64,000 nucleotides of DNA from G963664935 sp963664935 (GCA_963664935.2 CAXXSE010000002.1:1-64000), one strand, 5' to 3'; positions 9,895-19,403 are shown, numbered from the stretch's first letter. Notes: a model not told the origin generated them from the sequence alone. Made by a program: numbers and translations.

Positions 9895-11697
9895 CTCGTC
9901 AGTCACGAGTTCTATCCGATTTGACGTAACTATTCAGGCCCTGAATTCATTTTTTCGATGTGTCACCTCGACCAACGGAAGAAAGTCTTATCACCCATTG
10001 ATAGCTCTGCGCTTTAAGATTGCCCACTGGTGTTCATAAAAGATGAGTAGTGTAGAAAATAGAAATCGATAATTACGACTAGACATTTGCTAAAAAAACA
10101 CGGATCCTTCTTTTCTTTGTAGAAGTACAGATGGAAGGAGGAGACCCCCGTGCAACAGTATATTTCTCAGAGTTTAGAAAGCTTTCAAAGCGTTTTTTCC
10201 AGATCGAGTACTTGGTTGTTGTTCTGCGCCATTGTGATTGGATTTATGGGGGCAGGAGAAATGATCGGCGTGACGTCGTTGTGTCGTTTCTGGCTATTAG
10301 ATGAACTTGGTTATTACCGCTTTGCTCCGTTTTTTTTAGATCCAAAGCGTATGTCTATGGGGCGTTGCTCGATGCTTGGCAAGATTTTGTGAATCGCCAA
10401 GAAAATCCGTTGAAGTAGCTGGACGAGCGATACTTCTGGGTGACCATACCGCGGTGATCAAAGATGGACGCAAGATGCCCGGCGTGGTATCGATGCACGA
10501 GTCATCGGAGACGCAAACGAAACCCGGCTATTTTCGGGGCCCAATGTTGGGGCAGCATTGGCATCTTGATCGGGTCGTTATCCGCTTGTTTTTGTTGTCC
10601 TTTGCAGCTTCAAATTCATCAGGGATGGGCTCATTTAGGGTTGAACGACGAGCGCGATAATCCATGTCGGATCAAGCCCACCGACCGCTTGGTGGCCATG
10701 GCGATTCATTTTGCGGTGACGAATCACTGTCTGTGTTATTTGGTGTTGGATGCCTTTTTTTTCAACCGGGGGCGTATTTCGAGCTTGCCACTATTATTCA
10801 ATCCAGCATCAGGCGCGGTGGGTTGAGGTGCTGGTCAAAGCCAAGAATAGCTATGTGGGTTATTTCCCCGCGCCACCGAAACCCGCCTCTCGACCCGGAC
10901 CTCAGCCGCTCTATGGCGAGAAAGTGTGTTTAAGAGAATGCTTCGACCACCTTCATTTGTTTGAGACGGTGACCTGTCAAGTCTACGGTAAAACCGAATC
11001 CATCCGGGTTATGACGCTTACACTGTTATGGCGGCCCATCGCTGATCAGGTGTTATTTATTCTCGCCGTCACCTCAAAAGGCCCAATGGTTCTAATGAGT
11101 TCCGATTTAACGCTGTCAGCCATTGATGCCGTTGAACTGTATTGTGCTAGAACCCGCATTGAAATCATGTTCGCGATGTTAAAGCATGTGATCGGCGCCT
11201 TTAAATTTCGTTTTTGGACTAAAAAATTGCCAAAACATTCTAGACGCCCCTTTTCCAATCGTCTTCTCAAAGCCCCACAGCCCCAGGATATTCATACCGT
11301 TCAAGCGTGCTGGCGAGCCTATGAAATCTTCGTGCTCTGTGCCTCCATTGCCTTGGGGTTAATGCAATTGATTGCGCTCCAGTATCAAGATACGATTTGG
11401 TCTGAGCACTCGCTTTATCTTCGCACTCAATCGCGTGATTTGCCATCGGAGAAAACCGTCAAGCAAATTTTAGCGCCATTGTTCCTCAAACAATTCTTTC
11501 GACTTGAGGAAAATGGCATGATTCAACAGATCCGTGCCCGCTTGATGGCTGTTTCCGATGAAATAGATGACGATTAAACTGAATGAGGCGTTCTATGCTC
11601 TAATTCTCTGCGATCTTCAAAATTTTTCATCAAACATACTACGATGGAGAGGGTAGTTTTGCCCCGCTTTTCTCGCTGTTAACTCACGACTGCCGAG
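9895..11697 (+). mobile_element. IS4-superfamily element copy A
   Basis: An element of 1,803 bp with imperfect terminal inverted repeats CTCGTCAGTCACGAGTT (left) and CTCGGCAGTCGTGAGTT (right, complementary strand). It differs from copy B (1,799 bp) by a few substitutions and six single-base indels in the coding part, every one in a homopolymer. The transposase gene is therefore out of frame. Confidence 0.8.
10150..11577 (+). pseudogene. IS4-superfamily transposase, copy A, frameshifted
   Basis: The same transposase as the intact copy B. Relative to B it has an extra C before the GTG start, extra T near 10320, extra T near 10331-10338, a missing G near 10399, an extra G near 10538 and an extra T near 10760. 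The frame is restored from 10750 to the end, so the YREK block (YCARTRIEIMFAMLK) is intact. The N-terminal two thirds are scrambled. Whether these indels are real or homopolymer miscalls is open. Confidence 0.8.
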
Positions 11698-11816
11698 TTA
11701 TTAATAGTATTACAGTTTGATTCATACGTTACTCTTGTTGATATATAACGGTATTTGGAGACATCAAGTTATTAACCAGCTTCAGCTTACATTGACGTTT
11801 CGGAATAATTACGTGA

Positions 11817-12430
11817 TCAAGGTTTTTGACCAATGGCGTTTGCTTTTTGGCATGCGGGGCGTTCTGAAAGTCTTTTCCTATAGGCTTGCAGTTGCCGGGT
11901 AATCTTCGAGGAGATCGGGTTGCCACTGGAGCGTGGAGTCAACCATGATATACGCTGTGCTAAATCGATCCCCCAGTATGAAGGGCTTGTCGGATATAGA
12001 ATGATTGAGAACCTCAGCAACTTTTTTAAATCTCTCACGGCTATATTCAATGATTTCTGGGATTCGTTTGGTTTCGGGAAGGCCTTTTGGTGTGTAAGAA
12101 TATATTCCATAACGGAGGTTCCATCGTTGCCGGGACATAAAACATCCATTGGAAATACAACCCGCGGTTGCCGGAAACGGGCGTTGGAGCCAATTGTTTA
12201 TCTGCATACTTTTCCGTTAAATACATACAAATAGCACCCGCTTCGAAAATCATAGTGCCTTTGTCTTCAAGTACCGGTACAGCACCATGGGGATGAAGTT
12301 TGAGATAATCCTCAGTGTGGCCTTCCCCTGCGAATACGTTAATTAACTGAATATCGTAGGAAATGCCCAGCTCTTCTAGCAGCCAAAGGGGGCGAAGAGA
12401 GCGCGTATTCGGACAATGGTATAATTTCAT
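11817..12430 (-). pseudogene. Glutathione S-transferase, frameshifted
   Basis: A cytosolic GST of about 205 residues when frames are joined. The thioredoxin-like N-domain reads MKLYHCPNTRSLRPLWLLEEL, with the GSH-site segment HGAVPVLED and FEAGAICMYL. The helical C-domain includes FILGDRFSTAYIMVDSTL and ends AYRKRLSERPACQKA. One frameshift lies near 12090 (a P/K-rich stretch) and another near 11888. It belongs to the cargo between IS copies A and B. Probably inactive. Substrate unknown. Confidence 0.75.
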
Positions 12431-12553
12431 AACTATCTCATGAGGTTACGAGTTCGAGATTTGTCTCACGGAGATCGAATCGTAAAAAGAGCGATGGTGA
12501 TGCAATAAAAAACTAAACAAACTGCTCAGTTCTATATTCATGGTCCGGGTGGT

Positions 12554-12853
12554 TCAGATATCCTTCGACCGAATAATGATCGAGCCGTCTTCCTCGAAGG
12601 CGCCGTTCGCGATCAACGTTCTCGCCTTGGCCTGAAGCACCGAGCGATTTTCCGCGACTGCACGCATCGGCTCATTCGTCGAAGCATGAAATTTCTTCCG
12701 CAGAACTTTCATGGAGATCCTGCATAGAACCCTTCGCTTATCGACTTGAGCGGCGATGGTCGCCACCTTGGTCACCGGGTTCCAGCACTCGAGAATCGGG
12801 AATGAGATATCGGATTCTTCCAACGAAGAAGTCTTGTAAGGGGCTAAACGCAT
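12554..12853 (-). CDS. DUF1488-like small protein
   Basis: Ninety-nine residues. The C-terminal half reads RVLCRISMKVLRKKFHAS, then AENRSVLQAKARTLIANGAF, ending in an Ile-rich strand. This resembles small uncharacterised DUF1488-type proteins. There is no signal peptide or membrane helix. It stands alone inside the IS-flanked cargo, on the same strand as the GST remnant and the GNAT gene. No function can be stated. Confidence 0.45.
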   Translation of the reverse strand: MRLAPYKTSSLEESDISFPILECWNPVTKVATIAAQVDKRRVLCRISMKVLRKKFHASTNEPMRAVAENRSVLQAKARTLIANGAFEEDGSIIIRSKDI

Positions 12854-13293
12854 ATCTATTCGTATTCAGAGAGGAAAAACACACCGCTGCCTTAACGAAT
12901 TGATAGCCGATGAATAAAACAGTATCCCACAGATGATTTGTGAATGTTTGGATAAATGTCTGGATATATTACTCCGACATAAAAAGATCGTTAATAATTC
13001 AATTAGGTTATTTTATGATTAGATTTACCTTTTTGATGGGCTTGATAGAATAGAACCTGTGGTCTGATGAGGATTATGTATGGTCGCAATGGGTTGGAAG
13101 CGGCTTTTCTCGTTGGTCGCTTACCGACGATTTCCGGACGTTCTCGTCAGAGCGTTCCGGCAAGAGACGGGAACAAATTTTAGCGACTGGATGTATCCGG
13201 TGAAGCCAGCGGCGATGGCCAGGACCGGAGGGATAGATCGCAGTAAAATGCCCGTCGGTGTGTCGGCATCGTTCGGCTCTTGATTCCGTTTAT
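12854..13293. other. Intergenic stretch in the cargo, no gene recognised
   Basis: Open frames exist on both strands (for example a 58-codon minus-strand frame starting MNKRNQEPND, near 13298), but none resembles a known family. None has a convincing ribosome site. I see no repeat or RNA structure. Confidence 0.4.
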
Positions 13294-13797
13294 TCATGGC
13301 ACGATATGACGGCCGTAGTACAAGTGTCCGCACTGCCTTCCGTTGAAGTCCGCGACATTTGGCAGATGTCCCCATTTCTGGAATCCAAACTTCTCAAGAA
13401 TTCGGGTGCTGTTCGTGTTAATGTCGAGAAGGATTGCGAAGAGTACCTTGATGCCCAAGTGCGAGCATTGCTCAATCGCGTGCGAGATAAGACAAGAGCC
13501 GATACCCAATCCACGAAAGTCCTCGTGAATGTAGTAACTGATCTCAGCCGTATGCCTAAGCGCCATACGTCCCGGACGATACGGACTCAGACTGCACCAA
13601 CCCATGATAGTGCCTTGGTCTTCCGCGACAAATACCGGGTGTTTACTGGGAGCATGCTTGCTCAGCCAAGCTTTCCGGCTTTCGATGGAGACCGGAGAAA
13701 TATCGGCGGTCGCCGACTGCAATGCGACCGCCTGATTATAAATTTCTGTGATAACCGGGGTGTCATCTTCAACTGCGATGCGAATCTTAATATTCAT
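13294..13797 (-). CDS. GNAT N-acetyltransferase, phosphinothricin/methionine sulfoximine acetyltransferase-like
   Basis: An acetyl-CoA dependent N-acetyltransferase of 167 residues, a normal length for the PAT/MddA group. Residues 4-20 (IRIAVEDDTPVITEIYNQAV) match the family opening. The acetyl-CoA pyrophosphate loop is RGLGIGSCL (about 96-104), and LEKFGFQKWGHLPNV near the C-terminus is typical. The gene is intact, unlike its neighbours. Likely substrates are amino-acid analogues such as methionine sulfoximine. This is inferred from family likeness only. Confidence 0.75.
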   Translation of the reverse strand: MNIKIRIAVEDDTPVITEIYNQAVALQSATADISPVSIESRKAWLSKHAPSKHPVFVAEDQGTIMGWCSLSPYRPGRMALRHTAEISYYIHEDFRGLGIGSCLISHAIEQCSHLGIKVLFAILLDINTNSTRILEKFGFQKWGHLPNVADFNGRQCGHLYYGRHIVP

Positions 13798-13959
13798 CCC
13801 GAATCTTCAGTGACCGAACAATTGATTCATGCGCAAAGGCGCAATATACCATCGCTTATTTTCCAAATTTCCGCCGCAATCTCAATGTTCGGGATGGGAG
13901 GATCGACAGTTGCCTGTTTCTCGGAAGACATGAATGACCGGAAAGAGTATGGAGCAGAC

Positions 13960-14133
13960 ATTCACCGTAGGGTGGTGAACGGCGGGTTTCGGCCCAGACT
14001 GTGTGAAAACACTGATATAATAACCCCACCAAAATTTGCGGTTTGATGAAGATATGAAGCGTTTCGTTGAAGGTGTAAATCGCACACAGAGCACGCTGTT
14101 TCCGGAGCTGCTTGATAACTATGTTTCAGAAAT
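13960..14133 (+). mobile_element. IS1182-family left-end fragment
   Basis: The frame beginning ATG at 14054 gives MKRFVEGVNRTQSTLFPELL, then DNYVSE, the usual N-terminus of IS1182-family transposases. The upstream noncoding part looks like the corresponding IS end. The gene is cut after about 26 codons by the IS1111-type element. I do not see the remainder in the window. Confidence 0.6.
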
Positions 14134-15221
14134 AATGGTCCGCCCCACTTCCTAACCGGCCTCACATGGGCCATGATGTTAATTTTCAATCAAACATCAA
14201 AACAGAAGCGAGACGAACCATGAAACAGAATAACGCAAATAACGAAACAAAAGTGATTAAAGTGTTGGGCATTGACCTGGCCAAAAATAGTTTTCAACTT
14301 CACGGCGTTAATAAAAAAGGCCATGTTGTTCTCAAAAAGAAACTGAGCCGTCACAAATTGGCCGCTTTCATGGCTAATCTGCCGGTTTGCCTAATCGGAC
14401 TGGAAGCCTGTGGTGGCGCCCATCACTGGGTGCGTACTTTCACTCGGATGGGACATAAGGTGCGGATGATCGCGCCTCAGTTTGTCAAACCCTACGTCAA
14501 GTCCAACAAAAATGATGCCATCGATGCCGAAGCGATTTGTGAGGCCGTACAACGTCCCAGCATGCGTTTTGTTCCGGTCAAGGATGTCGAGCAGCAAGAT
14601 ATACAAAGTGTGCATTGGATTCGCAGTCAACAGGTTGCCAAACGAACCGCACAGGTGAGCTAGATTCGGGGATTATTATTGGAATACGGTATCGTCATAC
14701 CCAAAGGAATCGCTTCCATCAGAAAGGCGATACCGGACATTCTTGAAGATACAGAAAATACATTAACCCCATTATTCCGTGAACTTCTTCGAGAACTCTA
14801 CGATGAGATGGTGCATCTTGATGGACGGATCAGTACATTGGAACAGAAATTAAAAATAATCTGTGTGCAGAACGAAGATCGCCCACGGCTACTCACGATT
14901 CCGGGCATAGGTCTCCTGACGGCAACCGCCCTGATCGCCGCCATTGGCGACATTACGGTATTCAAGAATGGCCGGGAACTGGCGGCTTGGCTGGGCCTGG
15001 TACCACGGCAACATTCCACCGGCGGCAAGCCGACGTTGCTGGGCATCAGTAAGTGCGGTGATAGTTACCTGAGAACCCTATTAATTCATGACGGACGGTC
15101 GGTCGGTCGTTCGGGTGGCTTATCAGCATCAAGATAAACGCAATCAGTGGATTAGCGAGATCAAGGAAAGATGTGGAGCAAACATCTCAAACGTTGCCGT
15201 AGCCAACAAGAATGCACGCAT

Positions 15222-16300
15222 ATCGGGTCAGAGGGAGCCGTCTGCCCACAGAACCGTGCGTACGGGCCGTACACGGCTCCTCACGTAAAACATACTCAAA
15301 TATTAAAACCTATAGATTCCTTCTCCTAAACAAGTTTGGGCACTCCAGTCCAACGTGCTAGATTCTTCCTATAGAAATTGGTTTTAACACCCAGCAGGTC
15401 ATCTCCACAGACTTTATTCTCGTTAGTAGTGATCTTTCAACAATCTCGCACAATCAATTCGTTCACTGTTTACGACGGGAATAGTTGATCGCTCCTATAA
15501 AGGCTGATCTCAAACCACCAATCTGTAACCTGTGTTTATGACCGCTTAGGTGTTCCGCCCTTCACCTTCAACTTCCTGTTGCTGGTTCAATGTTTTACCC
15601 TCCTCCATGTCACCATGGAATCATCGGCACCGAACTTTACGATTACTACGGCTTCATCTGCAGACCCTCGGTTCATAACGCGTACATTACTGCAGCGCTC
15701 GCTTAGGGCTTAAAGTGTCGCAGTTACACCGACCCAAAGCCGATGGCCCTTCACTGGGTAAGGTAGTTACCCGTTTCTCGATCTACCTACCTTCAATACA
15801 ACAACACATTACGATGAGAATATTGGGCTTCGGTGGTCGCGGGCACCTTACCCCTATGTTGCCGCCTTATGAAGGTTCACTTGCGTTTAGGTGACCGATT
15901 TGGCTAGAGCTTCCTTCAGATCCCGCATTGGCTCTCAATCACCGTGATTCCCTGTTGGGTAGAGACTGAGAGTTTCTTTGGGCACCCTTGCTTTCGCCTA
16001 CTTCTTCCCTTCTCACAGGGTGAAGGCAAAGTCTATTCCAATCTATAAATGGCCCTGAAATTGGGAACAGATCATGAATAACCTTTTAACTGGAGCGGAA
16101 GAGGTGTCAAGGAGGAGTTTGTAGCGTAGCGGAGGAATCTCCTTGACACTTCTGAAGCGTAAGTTAACCTCAATTTATGATCTGTTCTCGGTTTCAGGGC
16201 CATTTCACGTTAGAAATTACCCCCCTCTTCAGGGCCATTTCATATTGGACAAGACTAAGGCTGACTTTCACCAGCTAGCTGACTACCATGCCAGTCACAC
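15222..16300 (-). ncRNA. ORF-less group II intron, antisense to the transposase it interrupts
   Basis: Read on the minus strand, the insert begins GTGTGACTGG (consensus GUGYG) and ends CTGACCCGAT. Near the 3' end is a domain V-like hairpin (15251-15279), GAGCCGTGTACGG then CCGTACGCACGGTTC, followed by a short stem. Excising exactly 15222-16300 restores the transposase codons for ARIAWALL. No reverse transcriptase frame exists: after an ATGGAGGAGGG-type start the coding part is missing, so any splicing or mobility would need a protein supplied in trans. Intron sense is opposite to the host gene, so it cannot be spliced from the transposase mRNA. A 227-bp MITE lies inside its 5' part. The domain V apical loop looks shortened. 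Confidence 0.8.
16030..16256. repeat. MITE, copy 1 (inside the group II intron)
   Basis: A 227-bp repeat with terminal inverted repeats of about 28 bp: AGTCTATTCCAATCTATAAA at the left, and AGTCTTGTCCAATATGAAAT reading in from the right. Both continue TGGCCCTGA. An internal palindrome GTGTCAAGGAG / CTCCTTGACAC lies in the centre. It has no coding capacity. A nearly identical copy lies at 59091-59316. Confidence 0.85.
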
Positions 16301-16361
16301 CGCCTGGGCCTTGTTGACCAACAAGGAGCGCTATCATGCCGCCGCCGCGTTAAAAAGGTAG

Positions 16362-17023
16362 AGCCTTTATTGAAGCGCTCAATAGGGACTTCGCCCCTGG
16401 TCGCGCGGCTCACCCCACCCTCGCCGGGAGGCAGGGGCCTGGATGCTCCGGCCACCGCCATAAAGGGTATTGCCAGATCTGAACCCGTCAAGGACTACTC
16501 GACGCAAGCGTTTGCGTTCCTCCTTGCCGGGCTCAGACCTGGCGCAGAGACGTTAAGTAAGCCGATTGCCAGGGCAAAAAGAGCGTTAACAACTATCAAC
16601 GAATTGCGTGGATAAAGTTCACGTGATGGCAAAAAAGGTAGTATCTGCATTCCTATGCACCTGACAGGGTCTAGGCCCCTTCGAGGCCGAAGAAGTGATT
16701 AGGTGGGAATGCGCGAATTCCATCAGGGCCAGAGGGCTTATAGAACCTCAAGCAAAGGCCGGATATATGGGAGCAATATTCTTTTTATCACGAACAAATT
16801 TTGTCTTGCAATGCGGGGCGGACCATATATGACCTCTTTATTTGGATTTCTCGCGTTTTCACACGGCCCGGGCCATGAGCAGACGTTCAAGCTATGTAAT
16901 TCGAAGCAGTAAACAAGATAATTTTTTGATCATTAAGGCTCATCACCGTAGCTTTTTCTTGGAAACCGCGTGGATCATCAAACCGATCATGAAATTATTA
17001 ACCCGCCAAGGCTATCTTATTAA
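16362..17023. other. Noncoding 3' part of the IS1111-type element and flank
   Basis: From the transposase stop to the right subterminal repeat (about 16825) there is no credible gene. By analogy with IS1111 elements, this is where the guide (bridge) RNA would be transcribed. GC-rich inverted segments (CCCTCGCCGGGAGGCAGGGG region) are present. From 16827 to 17023 I see nothing recognisable. Confidence 0.4.
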
Positions 17024-18822
17024 CTCGTCAGTCACGAGTTCTATCCGATTTGACGTAACTATTCAGGCCCTGAATTCATTTTTTCGATGTGTCACCTCGA
17101 CCAACGGAAGAAAGTCTTATCACCCATTGATAGCTCTGCGCTTTAAGATTGCCCGCTGGTGTTCATAAAAGATGAGTAGTGTAGAAAATAGAAATCGATA
17201 ATTACGACTAGACATTTGCTAAAAAAACACGGATCCTTCTTTTCTTTGTAGAAGTACAGATGGAAGGAGGAGACCCCGTGCAACAGTATATTTCTCAGAG
17301 TTTAGAAAGCTTTCAAAGCGTTTTTTCCAGATCGAGTACTTGGTTGTTGTTCTGCGCCATTGTGATTGGATTTATGGGGGCAGGAGAAATGATCGGCGTG
17401 ACGTCGTTGTGTCGTTTCTGGCTATTAGATGAACTTGGTTATTACCGCTTGCTCCGTTTTTTTAGATCCAAAGCGTATGTCTATGGGGCGTTGCTCGATG
17501 CTTGGCAAGATTTTGTGAATCGCCAAGGAAAATCCGTTGAAGTAGCTGGACGAGCGATACTTCTGGGTGACCATACCGCGGTGATCAAAGATGGACGCAA
17601 GATGCCCGGCGTGGTATCGATGCACGAGTCATCGGAGACGCAAACGAAACCCGGCTATTTTCGGGCCCAATGTTGGGGCAGCATTGGCATCTTGATCGGG
17701 TCGTTATCCGCTTGTTTTTGTTGTCCTTTGCAGCTTCAAATTCATCAGGGATGGGCTCATTTAGGGTTGAACGACGAGCGCGATAATCCATGTCGGATCA
17801 AGCTCACCGACCGCTTGGCGGCCATGTCGATTCATTTTGCGGTGACGAATCACTGTCTGTGTTATTTGGTGTTGGATGCCTTTTTTTCAACCGGGGGCGT
17901 ATTTCGAGCTTGCCACTATTATTCAATCCAGCATCAGGCGCGGTGGGTTGAGGTGCTGGTCAAAGCCAAGAATAGCTATGTGGGTTATTTCCCCGCGCCA
18001 CCGAAACCCGCCTCTCGCCCCGGACCTCAGCCGCTCTATGGCGAGAAAGTGTGTTTAAGAGAATGCTTCGACCACCTTCATTTGTTTGAGACGGTGACCT
18101 GTCAAGTCTACGGTAAAACCGAATCCATCCGGGTTATGACGCTTACACTGTTATGGCGGCCCATCGCTGATCAGGTGTTATTTATTCTCGCCGTCACCTC
18201 AAAAGGCCCAATGGTTCTAATGAGTTCCGATTTAACGCTGTCAGCCATTGATGCCGTTGAACTGTATTGTGCTAGAACCCGCATTGAAATCATGTTCGCG
18301 ATGTTAAAGCATGTGATCGGCGCCTTTAAATTTCGTTTTTGGACTAAAAAATTGCCAAAACATTCTAGACGCCCCTTTTCCAATCGTCTTCTCAAAGCCC
18401 CACGGCCCCAGGATATTCATACCGTTCAAGCGTGCTGGCGAGCCTATGAAATCTTCGTGCTCTGTGCCTCCATTGCCTTGGGGTTAATGCAATTGATTGC
18501 GCTCCAGTATCAAGATACGATTTGGTCTGAGCACTCGCTTTATCTTCGCACTCAATCGCGTGATTTGCCATCGGAGAAAACCGTCAAGCAAATTTTAGCG
18601 CCATTGTTCCTCAAACAATTCTTTCGACTTGAGGAAAATGGCATGATTCAACAGATCCGTGCCCGCTTGATGGCTGTTTCCGATGAAATAGATGACGATT
18701 AAACTGAATGAGGCGTTCTATGTTCTAATTCTCTGCGATCTTCAAAATTTTTCATCAAACATACTACGATGGAGAGGGTAGTTTTGCCCCGCTTTTCTCG
18801 CTGTTAACTCACGACTGCCGAG
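17024..18822 (+). mobile_element. IS4-superfamily element copy B, intact
   Basis: A complete element of 1,799 bp with terminal repeats CTCGTCAGTCACGAGTT / CTCGGCAGTCGTGAGTT. It has one uninterrupted transposase gene. The left flank is TTATTAA and the right flank TTAATTAA. It is the best reference copy for the family in this window. Confidence 0.85.
17278..18702 (+). CDS. IS4-superfamily DDE transposase
   Basis: A cut-and-paste transposase of 474 residues. The start is GTG at 17278, because the Shine-Dalgarno GGAGGAG lies 6 bases upstream. The ATG 18 bases earlier would overlap that site. The first DDE Asp is likely in LLGDHTAVIKDGRK, the second in YLVLDAFFSTGG. The YREK signature is perfect: YCARTRIEIMFAMLK. 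The N-terminus is hydrophobic (TWLLFCAIVIGFMGAG), odd for a DNA-binding protein but shared with related transposases. It is the only intact copy and could mobilise the broken ones. Confidence 0.85.
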   Translation: MQQYISQSLESFQSVFSRSSTWLLFCAIVIGFMGAGEMIGVTSLCRFWLLDELGYYRLLRFFRSKAYVYGALLDAWQDFVNRQGKSVEVAGRAILLGDHTAVIKDGRKMPGVVSMHESSETQTKPGYFRAQCWGSIGILIGSLSACFCCPLQLQIHQGWAHLGLNDERDNPCRIKLTDRLAAMSIHFAVTNHCLCYLVLDAFFSTGGVFRACHYYSIQHQARWVEVLVKAKNSYVGYFPAPPKPASRPGPQPLYGEKVCLRECFDHLHLFETVTCQVYGKTESIRVMTLTLLWRPIADQVLFILAVTSKGPMVLMSSDLTLSAIDAVELYCARTRIEIMFAMLKHVIGAFKFRFWTKKLPKHSRRPFSNRLLKAPRPQDIHTVQACWRAYEIFVLCASIALGLMQLIALQYQDTIWSEHSLYLRTQSRDLPSEKTVKQILAPLFLKQFFRLEENGMIQQIRARLMAVSDEIDDD

Positions 18823-18932
18823 TTAATTAAACTGAAAGGGCGGGTTCTTAAGCCCCTATGGGGCTTACTTATGTTTTAGCCCCCTTTGAGGGGGCTTCCT
18901 CAAACCACCCGCTCTGCGGGTGGTACTTGATT
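18823..18932 (+). mobile_element. IS200/IS605-type element, right part (partner of 9348-9894)
   Basis: Nearly identical to the right end of the complete element at 23085-23195. It includes the hairpin CCCCTATGGGG, the longer stem around CCCCCTTTGAGGGGGC, and the subterminal hairpin CCACCCGCTCTGCGGGTGG, ending TACTTGATT. It begins in TTAATTAA directly after copy B. It completes the split element. Confidence 0.85.
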
Positions 18933-18950
18933 CACGACTGTCGAGTTATT
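18933..18950 (+). mobile_element. Right terminus of IS4-like copy C
   Basis: CACGACTGTCGAG completes the inverted repeat of copy C, whose body stops at 9347. Joining 9347 to 18933 gives TTAACTCACGACTGTCGAG, the expected end of the family. This shows that all DNA between was inserted later. Confidence 0.8.
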
Positions 18951-19403
18951 GAGCAAATTCGGCTTTTCAAAATCAAAATATTCCAAAAGCGCTTTGGTGA
19001 CAGGAAGTTCCGGTTTTTCATGGCGGCCAAGGATAGCTCCTATACGATCAGGATTTTTACCAACATCATCTTTAACGGCCTAGACACGGGAAAGTATCTG
19101 CCCAAGATCTTTTTTTGCAATCTCTACCGCAGGGCGATAGGTAAAGCCGCCCAAATGGGCAATTGAAACCGCTTGATGAAACAAACTGACATGTTCAGGG
19201 TTTCCCCCGGTCGCAATCTGGTTCCACAGTCTTTCCAGTTCGTGATTCAAGATCGAGGCACGTTGCCTGACAACAATTTCTGAATCGGTTTTCAGGGAAA
19301 CCTGTATCAGGTCATTATCATAGAAATCACGATACAGTTTTGGAATTCGGCGTTTGAAGTGAAACCACTTTCCTCTTTGAATGACGTACTGCATGTGTGA
19401 CAA
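18951..19403 (-). pseudogene. Tyrosine integrase, N-terminal part only
   Basis: Starts MSHMQYVIQRGKWFHFKRRI, the beta-rich N-terminal domain (DUF6538-like) of phage and island integrases, followed by helical arm-binding sequence. An in-frame TAG interrupts it at 19080-19082 (SRV-stop-AVKDD). The frame continues to about 18955, where IS4-like copy C cuts it. The catalytic R-H-R-Y domain is absent. A tRNA-Ser 3' end sits 136 bp upstream, so this was probably the integrase of an island at that tRNA gene. Confidence 0.7.

Larger units (their letters stand above)
14220..16361 (+). pseudogene. IS1111-type transposase, interrupted by group II intron and amber codon
   Basis: A DEDD-type recombinase. 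The N-terminal RuvC-like domain has GIDLAKNSFQLHG and NKNDAIDAEAI. The C-terminal Tnp_20 domain has IPGIGLLTATALIAAIGD, the GREL(A)AWLGLVPRQHSTGG block and the conserved Ser region. TAG at 14661-14663 replaces the usual Gln in VNQIRGLLLEYG. A frame change lies near 15090 (LIHDGRS to VVRVAYQHQ). At 15221/16300 the gene is split. Removing 15222-16300 restores ANKNARIAWALLTNKERYH and the TAG stop. Non-functional in at least three ways. Confidence 0.85.
14134..16826 (+). mobile_element. IS1111-type (IS110 family) element carrying a group II intron
   Basis: The subterminal inverted repeats ATGGTCCGCCCC (left, 14134) and GGGGCGGACCAT (right, 16814-16825) are typical of the IS1111 subgroup. One transposase gene (14220-16361) is followed by about 460 bp of noncoding DNA, where IS1111 elements carry their bridge-type guide RNA. 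The element is enlarged by a 1,079-bp insertion (intron plus MITE). It sits in an IS1182 remnant. Confidence 0.75.
9895..18822. mobile_element. IS4-like composite structure: copy A, 5.3 kb cargo, copy B
   Basis: Two direct copies of one IS (A 9895-11697, B 17024-18822) flank cargo at 11698-17023. Outside, copy A is preceded and copy B followed by TTAATTAA, present once in the uninterrupted IS200 relative (23085-23092), so this is an 8-bp target duplication. Inside, copy A is followed and copy B preceded by TTATTAA. This pattern fits recombination of a circular DNA, carrying its own IS copy at TTATTAA, into an IS already sitting at TTAATTAA. It also fits a composite transposon. Cargo: broken GST, DUF1488-like ORF, GNAT, IS1182 fragment, and IS1111 with a group II intron. 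Confidence 0.65.

Noticed and set aside
13258..14046. 262-codon plus-strand ORF
   Set aside because: It is antisense to a clear GNAT gene, and its residues match no family.
15290..16020. Retron or rRNA-like noncoding RNA in the 0.7-kb ORF-free stretch
   Set aside because: Ends, domain V-like hairpin and exact exon joining show it is the body of a group II intron. No msr/msd palindrome or rRNA motif is seen.
16370..16615. 81-codon ORF after the IS1111 transposase
   Set aside because: It lies in the noncoding guide-RNA region of the element and is GC-rich sequence without protein character.
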